From the NCBI GenBank assembly GCA_964036195.1, contig OZ038453.1:15785206-15849205 (forward strand): DNA of 64,000 nt, in the 5' to 3' direction. Position 1 is the stretch's first letter. Each line of letters begins with the position of its first letter. The notes under the pieces were generated by a model, which was not told the origin of the DNA, did not search any database, and worked only from the letters and a program-made list of their open reading frames with translations. The translations under genes and the position numbers were made by a program. Positions 9,501 to 18,881 of the stretch are shown piece by piece. The stretch is from Sphaerolaimus hirsutus (taxonomy: Eukaryota > Nematoda > Chromadorea > Monhysterida > Sphaerolaimidae).

Positions 9501-10990
9501 TACACCTTACAATGAAATCTACCATATCCCATCTGAATAAACGAACATACATAGAAAATTTCATCATATTTATCAAAGCAATTTGATAAATATGATGAAA
9601 TTTTTTTATGTTTGTTCTTTTATTCAGGTGGGATATGGTAGATTTCATTGTAAGGTGTAATGTCGCTGGAGTATATGTGAAATTACACGCTCCCGCGCTA
9701 TCATTTTGCAAACAGATGAATTTTGCAATTCTGAACACGCACCAAGATGTTCAGCTGCTGTTTAAAGGCTTAGATGTAGGTGTTGAAAAAACGCTGTTTA
9801 AAAACTTTAATATTCGTAGAAAATTTCGGTTCTTTCGGTATTTACTTCGGTTCCGGGTATAAGTGCCGGTTCTCGGTTCCGGTTCGGTTCTCAAGCCCGG
9901 TTCCGGTTCTCGGTTCTCGGTTCCAAAATAGTGCTCGGTTCTCGGTTCGGTTCGGGTCGGTTCGGTTCGGTTCCCCAACCGTAGGGGGGGGGTGCTTTTT
10001 AGACTGCGTGGACTGCGTGCGATGCAGGTTTTTGTGGACGAAACGGTTGATCATTAGAAAATAAAAAATTTCCAATACAAAATGATTTCAGGCACGAAAC
10101 TCGACTCAGCCTTTTTTGTGAAAGTGTACATAAGTATCTCGTTTGCGCGGAAGACATAAGTATGTGCTGGTGCATACTGTACTGTCCGCGAACCATAACA
10201 ATAATCAGTGTGGTTCACAAATATCGTTATTTTTCGTGCGAAAAGTTTCAATGCACGTTGAGCAAGTAACTTAATGTTCACATTCCAATTTTCAAACCGT
10301 GACCGGTGGTTATGTTTTTACAAATTAATTTTTACACGGCACGTATCTTCACACTCAAACGTGAACCGCACAAATTTGTATTTTTTCGTGGTAAAAAAAT
10401 GATCTTCATTCTCAGGCTAATAGTTTTTCTGGTGGGCGGGATCAGCTACAGTGAAATTCGAGTTGTTTATGAAGTTACGGAAAGTCGCAAGCCCTGGGAG
10501 GTAATTGTCGGTATGTTTGGCGATAGCTTTTTTGCCGTTTTTTTATGCCCAGTTGCGAATATTTTTGTGCCAATTTATTGTGTAGCCGTAGAATGGAAAA
10601 AGAGCGAAATATCGTCGAAATATGGTGAAAATTGGGCAAAAATGAGCCATGGTATAATAAACAGTTATCGAGTTTGAAGGTGTTGAAGTGCAGAAATTAG
10701 CGATTTTCGAGCAGAAACGCAAATTAAGTAAAGAGAGTAAACGCATTGCTCTAAGTTTTGGCCCCACATTGGTAAATGGCCGATTTTTGTTTGTCGGGTG
10801 GGACGGGGGGGGGGGGGGAATAAGTCTATCCCAAATATTATCGTCAAACATTTTTTTTAAATTTCAAACTTTTCCAGGCTCCGATCAAATCATGCCGCCG
10901 GAGAAATATCTGGAGAAACTTCGCAAACTTTCCGATGAAACGATCGCCGGGGACGCCGACACGGATTCCGATAACGAAAATGAACCTTGA
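487..10990 (+). CDS. STXBP1: Munc18/STXBP1-like (Sec1/Munc18 family) gene, 3' part
   Basis: Gene span; exons 487-576, 647-745, 1184-1382, 4185-4332, 4840-4949, 6617-6718, 8753-8910, 10416-10510 and 10878-10990. Joined, they encode about 370 residues that align without gaps of note to the C-terminal 60% of animal Munc18-1/UNC-18/Rop, from the [13 protein letters not shown] segment through domain 3a ([16 protein letters not shown]), domain 3b and the returning part of domain 2 (SARYG.WHK, VFLVGG). The family (about 590-600 residues) binds syntaxin and templates SNARE assembly for synaptic vesicle fusion. The N-terminal exons lie upstream of the window. All nine junctions keep phase. The last exon, rich in Asp and Glu, differs from the usual vertebrate end. 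STXBP1, 2 and 3 cannot be told apart by eye; Munc18-1 type is the best fit. Confidence 0.95.
647..745 (+). CDS. STXBP1: Munc18-like exon ([10 protein letters not shown])
   Basis: The acceptor is GTGCAG at 646 and the donor GTGAGT at 746. It encodes [20 protein letters not shown] followed by [10 protein letters not shown], matching the Munc18 segment that leads into domain 3a. The intron before it is only 70 bases, the shortest in the gene. Confidence 0.94.
1184..1382 (+). CDS. STXBP1: Munc18-like exon, domain 3a helical hairpin
   Basis: The acceptor is TATCTCAG at 1183 and the donor GTTTGT at 1383. It encodes [12 protein letters not shown], the furled-loop region, then [16 protein letters not shown] and LHLAEDCM. 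This is domain 3a, which templates syntaxin/synaptobrevin pairing. The proline of KKMPQYQ corresponds to the rat Munc18-1 loop proline (P335) known from gain-of-function mutants. The loop ([13 protein letters not shown]) differs from vertebrates. Confidence 0.95.
1496..3957. mobile_element. Foldback element (2.5 kb) with GATGCCAAGCGGGC-type reiterations, in Munc18 intron 3
   Basis: The two ends are inverted copies. About 1500-1700 and 3780-3950 carry variants of GGCATCTAGACCCGC(G/T)T, reiterated in one orientation on the left and the reverse on the right. The next segments, about 1890-2200 and 2567-2830, are also inverted repeats. Outer borders are approximate, with no clean target duplication. 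The right arm is split by another element (2831-3705). No transposase frame is visible. Confidence 0.7.
2831..3705. mobile_element. Nested element with CCGAAACAGGGTATCTCCA reiterations
   Basis: Terminal inverted repeats of about 30 bp (AATTGAGGCATCTAGTTCCG reading inward) lie at 2832 and 3703. The interior has at least six direct copies of CCGAAACAGGGTATCTCCA (near 3012, 3055, 3097, 3242, 3273 and 3304), two CCGAATTACGGTATAG variants (3131, 3197), and inverted copies near 3414 and 3459. The TIR itself continues as CCGAATGTCGGTATCTCC, so the internal unit is a variant of the end. Confidence 0.75.
4185..4332 (+). CDS. STXBP1: Munc18-like exon ([19 protein letters not shown])
   Basis: The acceptor is a C-rich tract ending TCGTTTCAG at 4184; the donor is GTGCGT at 4333. 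It encodes [19 protein letters not shown], then [14 protein letters not shown], which is domain 3 after the 3a hairpin. It begins in phase 0 and ends with one base of a Gly codon. Confidence 0.95.
4840..4949 (+). CDS. STXBP1: Munc18-like exon ([17 protein letters not shown])
   Basis: The acceptor is CTTTTTAG at 4839 and the donor GTGAGT at 4950. It encodes [17 protein letters not shown] then [15 protein letters not shown], matching the domain 3b helix pair of Munc18. It ends in phase 0, at the point where a variable loop starts in other animals. Confidence 0.95.
5336..5443 (+). CDS. STXBP1: Possible cassette exon of the Munc18-like gene (36 codons)
   Basis: A strong acceptor (AATTTTTCCACTAG) ends at 5335 and a usable donor (GTAATT) starts at 5444. 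The interval is 108 nt, open, and in phase 0 with both neighbouring exons, so inclusion adds 36 residues ([16 protein letters not shown]..., ending NENDD) without changing the frame. No counterpart is known to me in other Munc18 proteins, and exons 5 and 6 also join well without it. It would lengthen the variable loop before [11 protein letters not shown]. The opposite strand is also open here, so this is a candidate only. Confidence 0.4.
5791..6245. mobile_element. hAT-like miniature element (455 bp), TSD ATTTAAAC
   Basis: The ends are CAGGGGTCTCCA and GGAGACCCCTG, flanked by perfect 8-bp direct repeats ATTTAAAC (5783-5790 and 6246-6253). An 8-bp duplication and CAGGG-type ends are hAT features. 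The interior has AGATAGATAGCTGA repeats and C/G homopolymers and no open frame. Related fragments occur at 17507, 25535, 33311, 35560 and 42970. Confidence 0.85.
6617..6718 (+). CDS. STXBP1: Munc18-like exon ([11 protein letters not shown])
   Basis: The acceptor is CCATTGCAG at 6616 after a C-tract; the donor is GTTTGA at 6719. It is 34 codons, phase 0 at both ends, and encodes [14 protein letters not shown] then [18 protein letters not shown]. The Tyr in EQTYQ corresponds to a phosphorylated Tyr of vertebrate Munc18-1 (Y473). The basic loop before it is divergent, as usual for this region. Confidence 0.95.
6795..6892. mobile_element. Tiny hAT-like element (98 bp)
   Basis: TAGGGATGGCCGAAAAA at the left and an inverted TTTTTTCCAAAGG-side arm ending CAGCCATCCCTA at the right. 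The flanks ATGAAGAG and GTGAAGCG are an imperfect 8-bp duplication (6 of 8). The interior is T/A-rich. Confidence 0.55.
7123..8732. mobile_element. hAT-like element with GGTTC/CGGTTCTC arrays, left of exon 7
   Basis: The ends are TAGGGTTGGGAA (7123) and TTCCCCAACCCTA (8732). Both subterminal zones (7133-7315 and 8570-8725) are reiterations of CGGTTCTCGGTTC, CGGTTCCGGTTC and GGTTCGGTTC. The element lies in a poly-C tract, so its target duplication cannot be read. Its right end is 20 bases before Munc18 exon 7. It carries a nested hAT-like element (7723-8164) and GGCGCC-rich patches. Confidence 0.75.
7723..8164. mobile_element. Nested hAT-like element (442 bp), TSD TATGTATG
   Basis: The left end is CAAGGACGTATCCAGG and the right end CCTGGATACGTCCCTG, flanked by perfect 8-bp repeats TATGTATG (7715-7722 and 8165-8172). 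The interior has long C and G runs and paired GGCGCCA motifs. It lies inside the 7123-8732 element, so it is the younger insertion. A right end of a relative is at 26205-26224. Confidence 0.85.
8753..8910 (+). CDS. STXBP1: Munc18-like exon ([20 protein letters not shown])
   Basis: The acceptor is a pure C-tract followed by AACAG at 8752; the donor is GTGGGG at 8911. It encodes [19 protein letters not shown], an Ala/Gly/Ser spacer and SARYGAWHK. The spacer is coded by GGCGCTGGCGCCAAGGCGCC-like DNA and looks like a small GGCGCC repeat, although the length equals that of the family. The exon sits between two hAT-like elements. Confidence 0.94.
8935..9983. mobile_element. hAT-like element with GGTTC arrays, right of exon 7
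   Basis: The subterminal arrays at 8945-9110 and 9823-9975 are the same CGGTTCTCGGTTC type as at 7123-8732, in the same orientation. The right end is TTCCCCAACCGTA; the left end (GGGCGGGAATTTC) is worn. It carries a snap-back hairpin (9491-9669) and a fragment related to the CATAGTTGTTAAAACG family (about 9290-9420). Confidence 0.65.
9491..9669. repeat. Near-perfect hairpin (about 180 bp)
   Basis: The arms read GCAGCGAAATTACACCTTAC inward from 9491 and pair with the arm ending GTAAGGTGTAATGTCGCTG at 9669. The loop is only a few bases, near 9584. The same GAAATCTACCATATCC(C/T)ATCTGA segment recurs singly at 26689, 38350 and 62754, so this is a folded copy of a dispersed repeat. Confidence 0.8.
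10416..10510 (+). CDS. STXBP1: Munc18-like exon ([19 protein letters not shown])
   Basis: The acceptor is TTCTCAG at 10415 and the donor GTATGT at 10511. It encodes [16 protein letters not shown] then [16 protein letters not shown], the last beta-alpha-beta unit of the SM fold (domain 2 return). Phases match on both sides. Confidence 0.95.
10878..10990 (+). CDS. STXBP1: Munc18-like terminal exon with stop
   Basis: The acceptor is CTTTTCCAG at 10877 and the stop TGA is at 10988-10990. It encodes [18 protein letters not shown], then an acidic tail ending TDSDNENEP. The first part matches the family's IGS..ILTP..FL..L segment; the tail is lineage-specific. Confidence 0.93.
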
Positions 10991-11086
10991 GAGGGGGAAA
11001 ATATTTACATCAGGGGCTGATTCTACATTTTGTCAAGAATGTGAACGAGAATCAAGAAAATTTGCGGATTTGAAGTGTCAACGAAA

Positions 11087-11092
11087 AATAAA
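11087..11092 (+). promoter_or_regulatory. Poly(A) signal candidate of the Munc18-like gene
   Basis: AATAAA lies 97 bases after the stop and is followed within 20-40 bases by a T/G-rich stretch. It is the nearest canonical signal. Confidence 0.55.
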
Positions 11093-11212
11093 TCTGGTCG
11101 GCGTTTCGTTGTTTTCAAGTTGACACAAAATGAATTTCGGCTGATATTTGACGTGTAGGTTCAAAATTTCCTTGATTTTCGGCACTAAACAGGATGCGGA
11201 ATTTAATCCAGC

Positions 11213-11420
11213 ATTGTGCGTGCGCACACTATTTTTCCCACGAAATTTCGAAAACTCATAAATCAGCTTAGAAGGCATTTGAGTTTACTACAATGAGGTG
11301 GCTGTCAACTACAGTTGACGGAGATAAAAAATGACTCATTGTGGAAAAATCAAACACGTTCAAAAGCACATTCATGAGTTTTCGAAATTTCGTTTGAAAA
11401 CTAGTGTGCGCAGGGCCAAT
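11213..11420. mobile_element. Palindromic miniature element, GCGCACACTAGTTTTC ends
   Basis: The ends ATTG(TGCG/GCCC)TGCGCACACTA face inward, and the centre is the palindrome GTCAACTACAGTTGAC. A second copy is at 19910-20106, and older ones are near 860-1010 and 38480-38700. Confidence 0.7.
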
Positions 11421-11803
11421 GAAGCTTTTAACTCCTGGGTTTTTGTCTGTTTGTGAGCAGCATAAAAGTGCATCAAATATTATTTACCGTAATACCGTAC
11501 ATTCCTATGCGCTTTAAATATTCACTTTTTTCGGTATAATAACATGTAGGTGTCAAGGTACCCGTGTTTTCGTCCATACTTGCAAAATATACCATCCAAA
11601 ATTATTTGCAAAAAAGCTTTGCAGTGCGCTGTATCAATTCCAATTGCAAAATGTCGAGTCACGTTATCGAAATCTCTGGGTGCAGGTGCCGAAATTTGTA
11701 ATTTCTGGAATTTGTAAGCTGCGCTATATTTACAATTTGCTATTCTTATGCTGTAAACTTGGTTGTCAATCAGCGTTGAATCTGACATGTGTAAAAAATG
11801 TCG

Positions 11804-11889
11804 TAAAGACCCGGTCAATATAATCTGGATTTCGATCAAAAAAATTGAAAAATTATATCGAAATCCGGATTATATTAACCGGGTCTTTA
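11804..11889. repeat. Hairpin (86 bp), TAAAGACCCGGTCAATATAA ends
   Basis: The left arm TAAAGACCCGGTCAATATAA pairs almost completely with the right arm ending in GGGTCTTTA. The loop is an A-rich stretch near 11840-11850. Probably a miniature inverted-repeat element or its remnant. Confidence 0.75.
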
Positions 11890-14212
11890 TTATTAAAAAA
11901 CACTCCCCCCAGATGACACGAGTTCAATTGCACATAATTTTTTGCACCCATAATTTTACATTTTGTGACTTTGCATTTGCAACAATAGTATTTATATAGC
12001 ATAAAGTTAATCTGCACAGCTCATTTTATACTTCAATTGAGCAATACATTTTACCATTGTTATTATCAATTTGTTTTACCACAAGAAAAAATGTTGATTC
12101 TACACTTTCATGGTATTCATAAGGGACCATGTAAAATACCCTGTACAATGTAAATTTTACAGGGCATTTATACATGACTATTGACAATTTGCATGACATT
12201 TTACATTTTACAGGGTCTAGGACTGCCCCCAGATTGAAGATAAAAACACTCAAAAATATGCAGCATATTTACTTATACAATTTAATATAGGAACTCTTTT
12301 ATTGTGGTAACTCAATACTCAAAGATAATGACCCACATTCAGTCATTTTATTCATTGTTCATTCAATGTGTGTTTTTTATTCACTGAGCCACTTGAAAAA
12401 CTTGTGTATTTATTAGTCCATTCCGAAAAATGCTGCACACTTGTGTTTCTTATATATACTGCAAATGTGTTCGATTATGTTTATTTTTTTGCTTTGGTTT
12501 CTATCTTGCAGTGTTCTGGAATTTTGTAATTCTGTTTAGCTTGTTTTGTGATATTTTTCTTGGATTTTTTTGTGGATTTTCTGGATATTAAATTTATTTT
12601 TAATAGTAAATATCATTTATTGCAGTTTTCCATGTAAAATTTGCCCATTGCTTAACTTTTGCTAAATTACTATTTATGGTAATTTTTATTCTAAACATTG
12701 TGATAGGTGACAGCTAGTGTTGTGCATACATTTTGTTTAAAAATGTCATTTATGTGTGAAGATCTAATATATCCTTCCAAGTCCGTCACTAGTCACTAGT
12801 TTTTTTTGTAAACTAAAAAGACATTGTTGTTTCAATGTCTTCAATATGTTCGTATCTTTTTAGGGTTCATTTTGATACACTACCGTATGTTCTAGAATAA
12901 TCAGCGCTTGAATAATTCCCCGAGTGATGTAAATTTGATGTAGTATACCAAAAAGAAACTTGTATAGTAGTATGTATAAAAACAATTCAAACATAAATCA
13001 TTAAAAAATATTGCATAACATAAGCACTTTATGTACTAAATCAGTTGATCGTTGCATAAGTCCCCATAGAAAGTTTTCTGAATAGACCCCCCCAGTGAAA
13101 TTTTCTAGCCAGAAATAACAACTTATAAAAGGGTTTGTATTCAAGAATGTACGGTAGTGAGATTCAAGTTATTTTTTGCGTTGCATTTGCCACTTGCTTG
13201 TGATCACGCTGCAATGCCATTCATGGTGATTATTTTATGGAAATGTGACAGTCTTTTATGGAACTTTTTTGTGAAGTCTGGTGAAGTATCTTTTGACACG
13301 AATTTTTCTGGATCGAAAATTTTCGCCTCAAATCTTTCACCCAAAAATTTTAATTGAAGAAAGGCGTACAATGACGATAGCCATGCATAGCACTGATTCA
13401 ATTTTTATCGCTGAGTTGCGGTGCAGAAATTGACCATACCGTACCGGTTTTAATCAGTATGTGAAAATTTACCGTACCGTTTACCGGACTTCTCACCGAC
13501 AGTAAATTAGGTAGTCCCAATTCACTGGTTGGTAAATGTGAAATTTCACCTCTTTTTTTACCGTACCGTCCACCGGGGGTCGTTACCGTTTCTCACCTTA
13601 CACGGAATGCTGACAACTCCGGTGCCAAATTTAATCAGCCCATTGTTTTTTCCGCAGAACGAAGGATTTAAGGGAAATATACATGATTTTACGTGGCAGA
13701 CCGCCCAAATAAAACCTTGGGTTGATTAAATCTGGCCCCTGGTGGGTAGTAGGTAATTTTCATGGTTCATTAGGAATGTTTGCCGTTTGGCTTGTGCAGG
13801 CTCTTGTAGGCTATTCACTCATTATTTTACCCATTGGATATTTAATAAATCGGTGATAATATTTCGTTTGTTTGCATCTAAATTTAATTACATGGACAAA
13901 ATATTCGGCGACTTCCAAAATATGAAAATAAACTATGTTGACGGATTCGCAAATTTGAAAATAATCACAAATTGGTTCATTTTACCTTGTTCTATACTCC
14001 TTCCCGGTCAATTCATTTCTAACATTTATTCCCTAGGCATTTTTCGTAGCTTATGCTCGTATTTATGCCCTGTCAGGGGCCAATTTTACATCACTTTTGG
14101 CACTTAGCATAACATTTGAATTTTTGCAAGGCCTGGAAGTGGAACTGTTTTTGAAAAGCATCTAAATTCCTGTTAAATTTTGTTAAAAATTCCAAGTTCC
14201 CGTCCACTTGAC

Positions 14213-14424
14213 CAGGTGCCGGTTCCGCAAGTGGAAAAGTTAAGAGTTGTTTAAAATGATAAATGATAAGTTAAGAGTAAAGTTAAAAGTTAAGAGTTGA
14301 GCAAAATCATTTGTCGTTTTACTCAACTCTTAACTCTCAACTTTTCTCATAACTTGTCATTTTTCATTTTACCCAACTCTCAAGTTTTAACTCGTAACTT
14401 TTCCACTTGCGTAACTGGCCCCTG
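14213..14424. mobile_element. Miniature element, CAGG(G/T)GCC(A/G)GTT(C/A)CGCAAGTG ends
   Basis: The ends CAGGTGCCGGTTCCGCAAGT and an inverted CAGGGGCCAGTTACGCAAGT enclose reiterations of AAAGTTAAGAGTT and their complements. Relatives are at 18724-18881 and 55014-55199. Confidence 0.7.
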
Positions 14425-15635
14425 ACCTTTTTCAGTAACATGTCCACTTGCAGATTTGACCCACCATTTTTCACTGGCGCTTTTTATCACTACCGTACTA
14501 TTTACCTGGTTCCAAATTTATATTACAAAAATTCGCCCTGTATTTTTTACTGTCGTTGAAATAGGCTCCAGGAAATGTTTGGAGCACTTTTCCCGGAGCT
14601 TTTCCAATTTAGAATGACCACTTTTATTGAGTATATAAGTGTGTTTATAACACATGCTCCTGTAATTGAGTTTCTGCCCCATTATTCAAAGATGCGTTTT
14701 TTGCTGCGCGCTAGGGTTTTTTTTCTCTATAGGGTAACATTGATGTGGAAAAATTTGATGCCATCTATTTTTGAATAGGCTCCCGGGGCTGTTATTTTTC
14801 GGGTGATAATTCTTTTGTTATTCAGGGGGGGAGTGCTTGTATTCTATCGTCAGAAATATTTGACAAAACCCACTCTTATTGCAAATCGAGGACAAAATTT
14901 GTAATTTGCGAATCTGCTCAAATTAAACAAAAGAATGGGGCTGCATAGTTAGTTTATTGTGATTAACACAGCATTGGGGGCTTATTTGAGGGTTTTTTTC
15001 ATTTTGCCAGAAATTTTTGAAATTCCACTTTGAAAGTTTGTTTTTAACATGCGTCCTGCCTCACAAAAAAAGCAGTTTTGTCAAGTTGCAGTTTTGTCAT
15101 GTATAAATATTCTCCTTACACTCAATTTGGCTGGGGTTATTTCAAGGGGAGTTTACTATTTCCTCAGCTCGCTCGGACTTCTAGCTATTTCGAAGGGGTT
15201 TAATTCAAGTGGGGATAATTCGAGGAAATACGGTAGCTTCCAATTGCTCAAGAACAACGCTCCGGTTTGCTTATTGAAGAATGAATGGTAAAAGATTGGT
15301 CTGTTTTATGGTGATTGATAGCTCTGTGTGCTTCTGATTTTTTGTGCTTCTGTGCGCAATTTGGCACTGAGCCAAAGGGAAACCACACTGTTAAAAGGGT
15401 TATTTCTGAATTATTTTGTGTGGTTCAGCATTTTAAGATTGATCGCAATGAAAAGTTATGAATTGATTTGAAAGTATTTTGTACTTTTTTATCTCAGCTG
15501 CGAGACTTTATTGTTCGATACGGCAACTAGAAAACCACAAAAAGCTTAAAAAAATGTTACGTAGTCATTTTGAACATCCGCCAGCGTTCACTAAACCTCA
15601 AACTAAGCATTTCCTTCCGGTAACATTTAGAACTG

Positions 15636-16410
15636 CAGGATTGTTAAAAGTACTGAACTTTTAAGTAAACGTAAAGTATTTATTTTTTACTCGCCGCTGA
15701 GTACATAAAACGTAAAGTATGAGTAAACGTGAGTAAATTACTTTTGCCCCTGAAAAACGTGAAAGTTACAATTTACACTCAAAATCACTAATTTTTAAAC
15801 TTTTTACCCTTAAATTCACTAGTTAACTGGTTTTTGCCTATTTTTAAAGCTATTTTCGATATTTTCCATATGTTTAGCTTTTTTGTCCATTTTTCCTCTT
15901 TATGCCTTGAAAAAGACTACCGTATTTGCTTGAATAGTTCTCCCCTTGAAAAATTTCCCCCTCCAATAATCCCCCCTGTAAGACGAGTGAGGAATTAATA
16001 ATCCCCCCTTGAATAATCCCCCTTAAAGATATTTGATCAATTAGTTGTGCCAAATTTTAACAAAAATGGCATGTTTTTGTGTAAAATATGCATATTTCAT
16101 CAAATGACTCGATAGAAAGATATTCAAAAAATTTGACGAAAGTATAATCCCCCCCCCCCGCGGGAATCCCCCCATAGTCCCCCCTCAAAAAGTCTGGCGA
16201 AATAAGAGTCTCCCAGGGGGATTATTCAAGCAAACACGGTATATAAAGCTCTTATAACATAACATATCTTATATACGTTTTCTGTACTAGCGTACATTCA
16301 AAAAGTACGTGAGTACAGGTATTTTTTTCGAGAGGAAACGTAAGCGTATTTACGCAGTACTGGAGTATACGTATTTATCGAGTAAACGTAAATACGTTTT
16401 AACAACGATG
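15636..16410. mobile_element. hAT-like element, TSD TAGAACTG
   Basis: The left end is CAGGATTGTTAAAAGTAC and the right end TACGTTTTAACAACGATG, flanked by perfect 8-bp repeats TAGAACTG (15628-15635 and 16411-16418). The interior reiterates GTAAACGTAAAGTA and AGTACGTGAGTAC motifs. A TACCGTA element (15918-16241) is nested inside. The family also includes 37162-37665 and its duplicate. Confidence 0.85.
15918..16241. mobile_element. TACCGTA element, GCTTGAATAATTCCCC subtype
   Basis: The left end is TACCGTATTTGCTTGAATAG and the right end is ATTCAAGCAAACACGGTA, with TA at both borders. The interior repeats TTGAA(T)AATTCCCCC and its inverse. It is nested in the 15636-16410 hAT-like element and has no coding capacity. 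Confidence 0.85.
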
Positions 16411-17506
16411 TAGAACTGGTAAAAAGTGGTTCGGGAACTACAAATGTGCTTGTAAAATTTTGCTAAATAGATCATTTTTCATTTCATTTCTGCCGCAACA
16501 ACTGTTGCATAATATTATACGTTTTTATGTATAAAATTCTGGTGTGTGTGTGTGTAGTAGATATAACGTAGTGATGGATTTTAACGATTTCCCGCCCCGG
16601 TGCACCGGATTTCTTTGGTCCAGTGCGGTCATTTTTTCTAACTTTGCACCGGTGCGGTCCCGGATTTCTTCGGTCCAGTGTGGTCATCTTTTCCCGTTTT
16701 TCGTCAGAATCGTTGTTTTTTTGATTTTTCTACTAGATTTTGAATTTTCGAATTTTTAGAGCACGATTAAATTGTTTGAAAATTCTGGAAGTGCTATATG
16801 ATGCTGTTACTGGATGTACACATGTTCCATTCACGGTACAAATGCGTCCATAAATAGGTGACATTGTGGACTTGTAATGTGTTGGGAATTTTACCATATT
16901 TTAATGAACGATGAGAGGCATCTCGAGTTATCGAATTTTTGGTCCCTAATTAAAGTGGAACTGAATATTCTGTTTGCTATTATACATATTTGTTTATACA
17001 CAACTTAACTTGTACACTATTATACATATTTGTTTCAGTTTTTGCGACCTGTTGTATGTTTTCCCCGGCGTATTACCATCGCTCAAAAGTTGCGAGTAAA
17101 GCGGGAAACATTGTAAATTAGGAGAAATCCATCCCTTTTAGGTGTCAAAAAAGTGAAATTTGATACATGCACAAACTACACTTTCAGTTGACATATTACT
17201 TTGCTGCGAGTTAAACGCAAACTGAACAAAAACAACTCAGAATTTTCAAGGTCAAATATTTTGTCATTTTAAATGCGTATTTAAAAGCGATTGTAATCAG
17301 AACATGAAACTGATCAATTGATCGTGTATAGATAAGGCAACGTACGCACATATTTAGGATTTCCATAGGATAAATTTTGTAAGATATGTATTTGCATTTT
17401 TTTAAACAATTGTCATAGCTTGTTACGCCTGTTTGAGGAAAAAAGTCAAGTGACATGTGAATCTACAAGTAAACTTATAAGGTACATGTGGAAATATCAC
17501 CTGAGG

Positions 17507-18268
17507 CAGGGGTCTTCAATGGGGTCACCCCAAATCGGCCAGCTAGGTATCTATCTATCCCGAGGCAAATTTTTTGCTACTATCCCTGGAGCCCCCCCCC
17601 CAATCGCTCAACTGATCTGTCTATGTGGAGGAAGTTTGCGTGGCGTTTTGGATGTGAGGAAGGAGGATGTGGCGTTGTTTCCCCAATGTTTACTCAAATT
17701 TTTATTCAAACCCAATTTTTTTCTCTATTTTGCGAATTTTTACCTCAAAACTGCTATGTTCATCTATATAGGTGATTACCGTATTTGCTTGAATAGTTCC
17801 CCTCTTGAATAATTCCCCCTCGAATAATTACCCCCTGTAACACGAGCAAGGAACTATTAATTCCCACCCTCGAATAATCCCCCCCTTTAAAGATTTGAAA
17901 AATTTGTATACCTAATTTTAACAAAAATGGCACGTTATTGTGTTTATAAGGCATGTTTCGGGAAATGAGTTGATGGAAACATGCTTGAAAATTTTGACGA
18001 AATAATAATTCCCCCCTTGAATAATTCCCCCCTCAAATAGTTGCCCCCTCAAAAATGTCTGACGAAATAATAATCCCCCAGGGGGATTATTCAAGCAAAT
18101 ACGGTATATACCTAAGTATTTAAACCTATTTTGATAGATTTTCCCCCGTTCTGCCTGCTATACCTGGAAAAGTTTACCTATATATTGTGCCCCCGCGCGT
18201 CGCCAAAAAAATTTTTTTCTAGATATCCAACCCCCCGGCCCGGAGGGTAAAAATCCTGGAGACCCCTG
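17507..18268. mobile_element. hAT-like element, CAGGGGTCT ends, with nested TACCGTA element
   Basis: The left end is CAGGGGTCTTCAATGGGG and the right end CTGGAGACCCCTG. The flanks ACCTGAGG and ACCTTGGG are a worn 8-bp duplication. The subterminal part repeats AAATCGGCCAGCTA and TATCTATCCC. The inner element is 17777-18106. Confidence 0.75.
17777..18106. mobile_element. TACCGTA element, GCTTGAATAATTCCCC subtype
   Basis: The ends are TACCGTATTTGCTTGAATAG and ATTCAAGCAAATACGGTA. The interior has repeated TTGAATAATTCCCCC and CTCGAATAATCCCCC. It is very similar to 15918-16241. Confidence 0.88.
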
Positions 18269-18454
18269 ACCTTGGGTCAGTGAATGTGACATTGTTTGGT
18301 CTGCTCCAAAATTGTTCGGTCACTGATATTTTTTTTATTACTTAATGTCATTAATTTCAGATATTTCTTTATAATTTCATCACATCATTCCCAGGTTTAG
18401 TAGTTTATATCCCAATTTCATCCCTAGAAATCCTGTCTAAAATTTATCGAAAAA

Positions 18455-18675
18455 ATGCATTCATTGGCTGCTAAATTAACGCGTAGCGTGCACGATTTGA
18501 GCACAAATTCTAATGAAAGATTGAAATCATTAAAATCGAAAATTGCAAGATCGAGGAATAATTCGAGGACTAGAATCGAAGTTTTTATGCGACGAAATAG
18601 CAAAGACCCTGATTTTCAAGGAAAATCTGATGATAGCAGAGGGAGCGATGATAAGTTTGTCAGTAATGCCTATAG
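18455..18675 (+). CDS. Candidate 5' coding exon (ATG) of the LZTS-like gene
   Basis: An ATG in the context GAAAAAATG opens 73 codons (MHSLAAKLTRSVHDLSTNSN, later RTRIEVFMRRNSKDPDF), then a donor AG/GTTGGT at 18676. Codon use is coding-like, and it ends with two bases of a codon, the phase that an acceptor at 34164 or 34834 would need. It may be the first coding exon of the LZTS-like gene, 15 kb upstream, or belong to an unseen gene. No family similarity is recognised. Confidence 0.5.
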
Positions 18676-18723
18676 GTTGGTTTTATTTTGTGTGGAATAA
18701 GTGTGTTTTTTTTGTGTTGTGAC

Positions 18724-18881
18724 CTGGGGCCAGTTCCGCAAATTGAAAAGTAAAATGGCAAATGCGAAGTGAAATGGCAAAAGCGAAATAAAAAATAATT
18801 TCTCTTTGCTTTTGCTTTTTTACTTCTCAGTTCACTTCGCATTTGCTATTTTACTTCCCAATTTTGGGACTGGCCTTCCAG
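18724..18881. mobile_element. Miniature element, CTGGGGCCAGTTCCGCAA ends
   Basis: CTGGGGCCAGTTCCGCAAAT at the left and an inverted GGGACTGGCCTTCCAG at the right enclose repeats of AAATGGCAAAAGCGAA and their complements. It starts 49 bases after the candidate exon donor. Confidence 0.7.

Larger units (their letters stand above)
11127..18454. other. Intergenic region without a recognised gene
   Basis: No exon with family similarity was found. Besides the elements listed separately, it holds a CCCTGTAAAATG-type repeat (about 12122-12236), a worn TACCGTA end with CTTGAATAATTCCCC near 12882-12925, TACCGTACCG motifs at 13430-13600, and a C-rich GTGCACCGG repeat at about 16570-16690. Short open frames here lack coding character. 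Confidence 0.6.
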
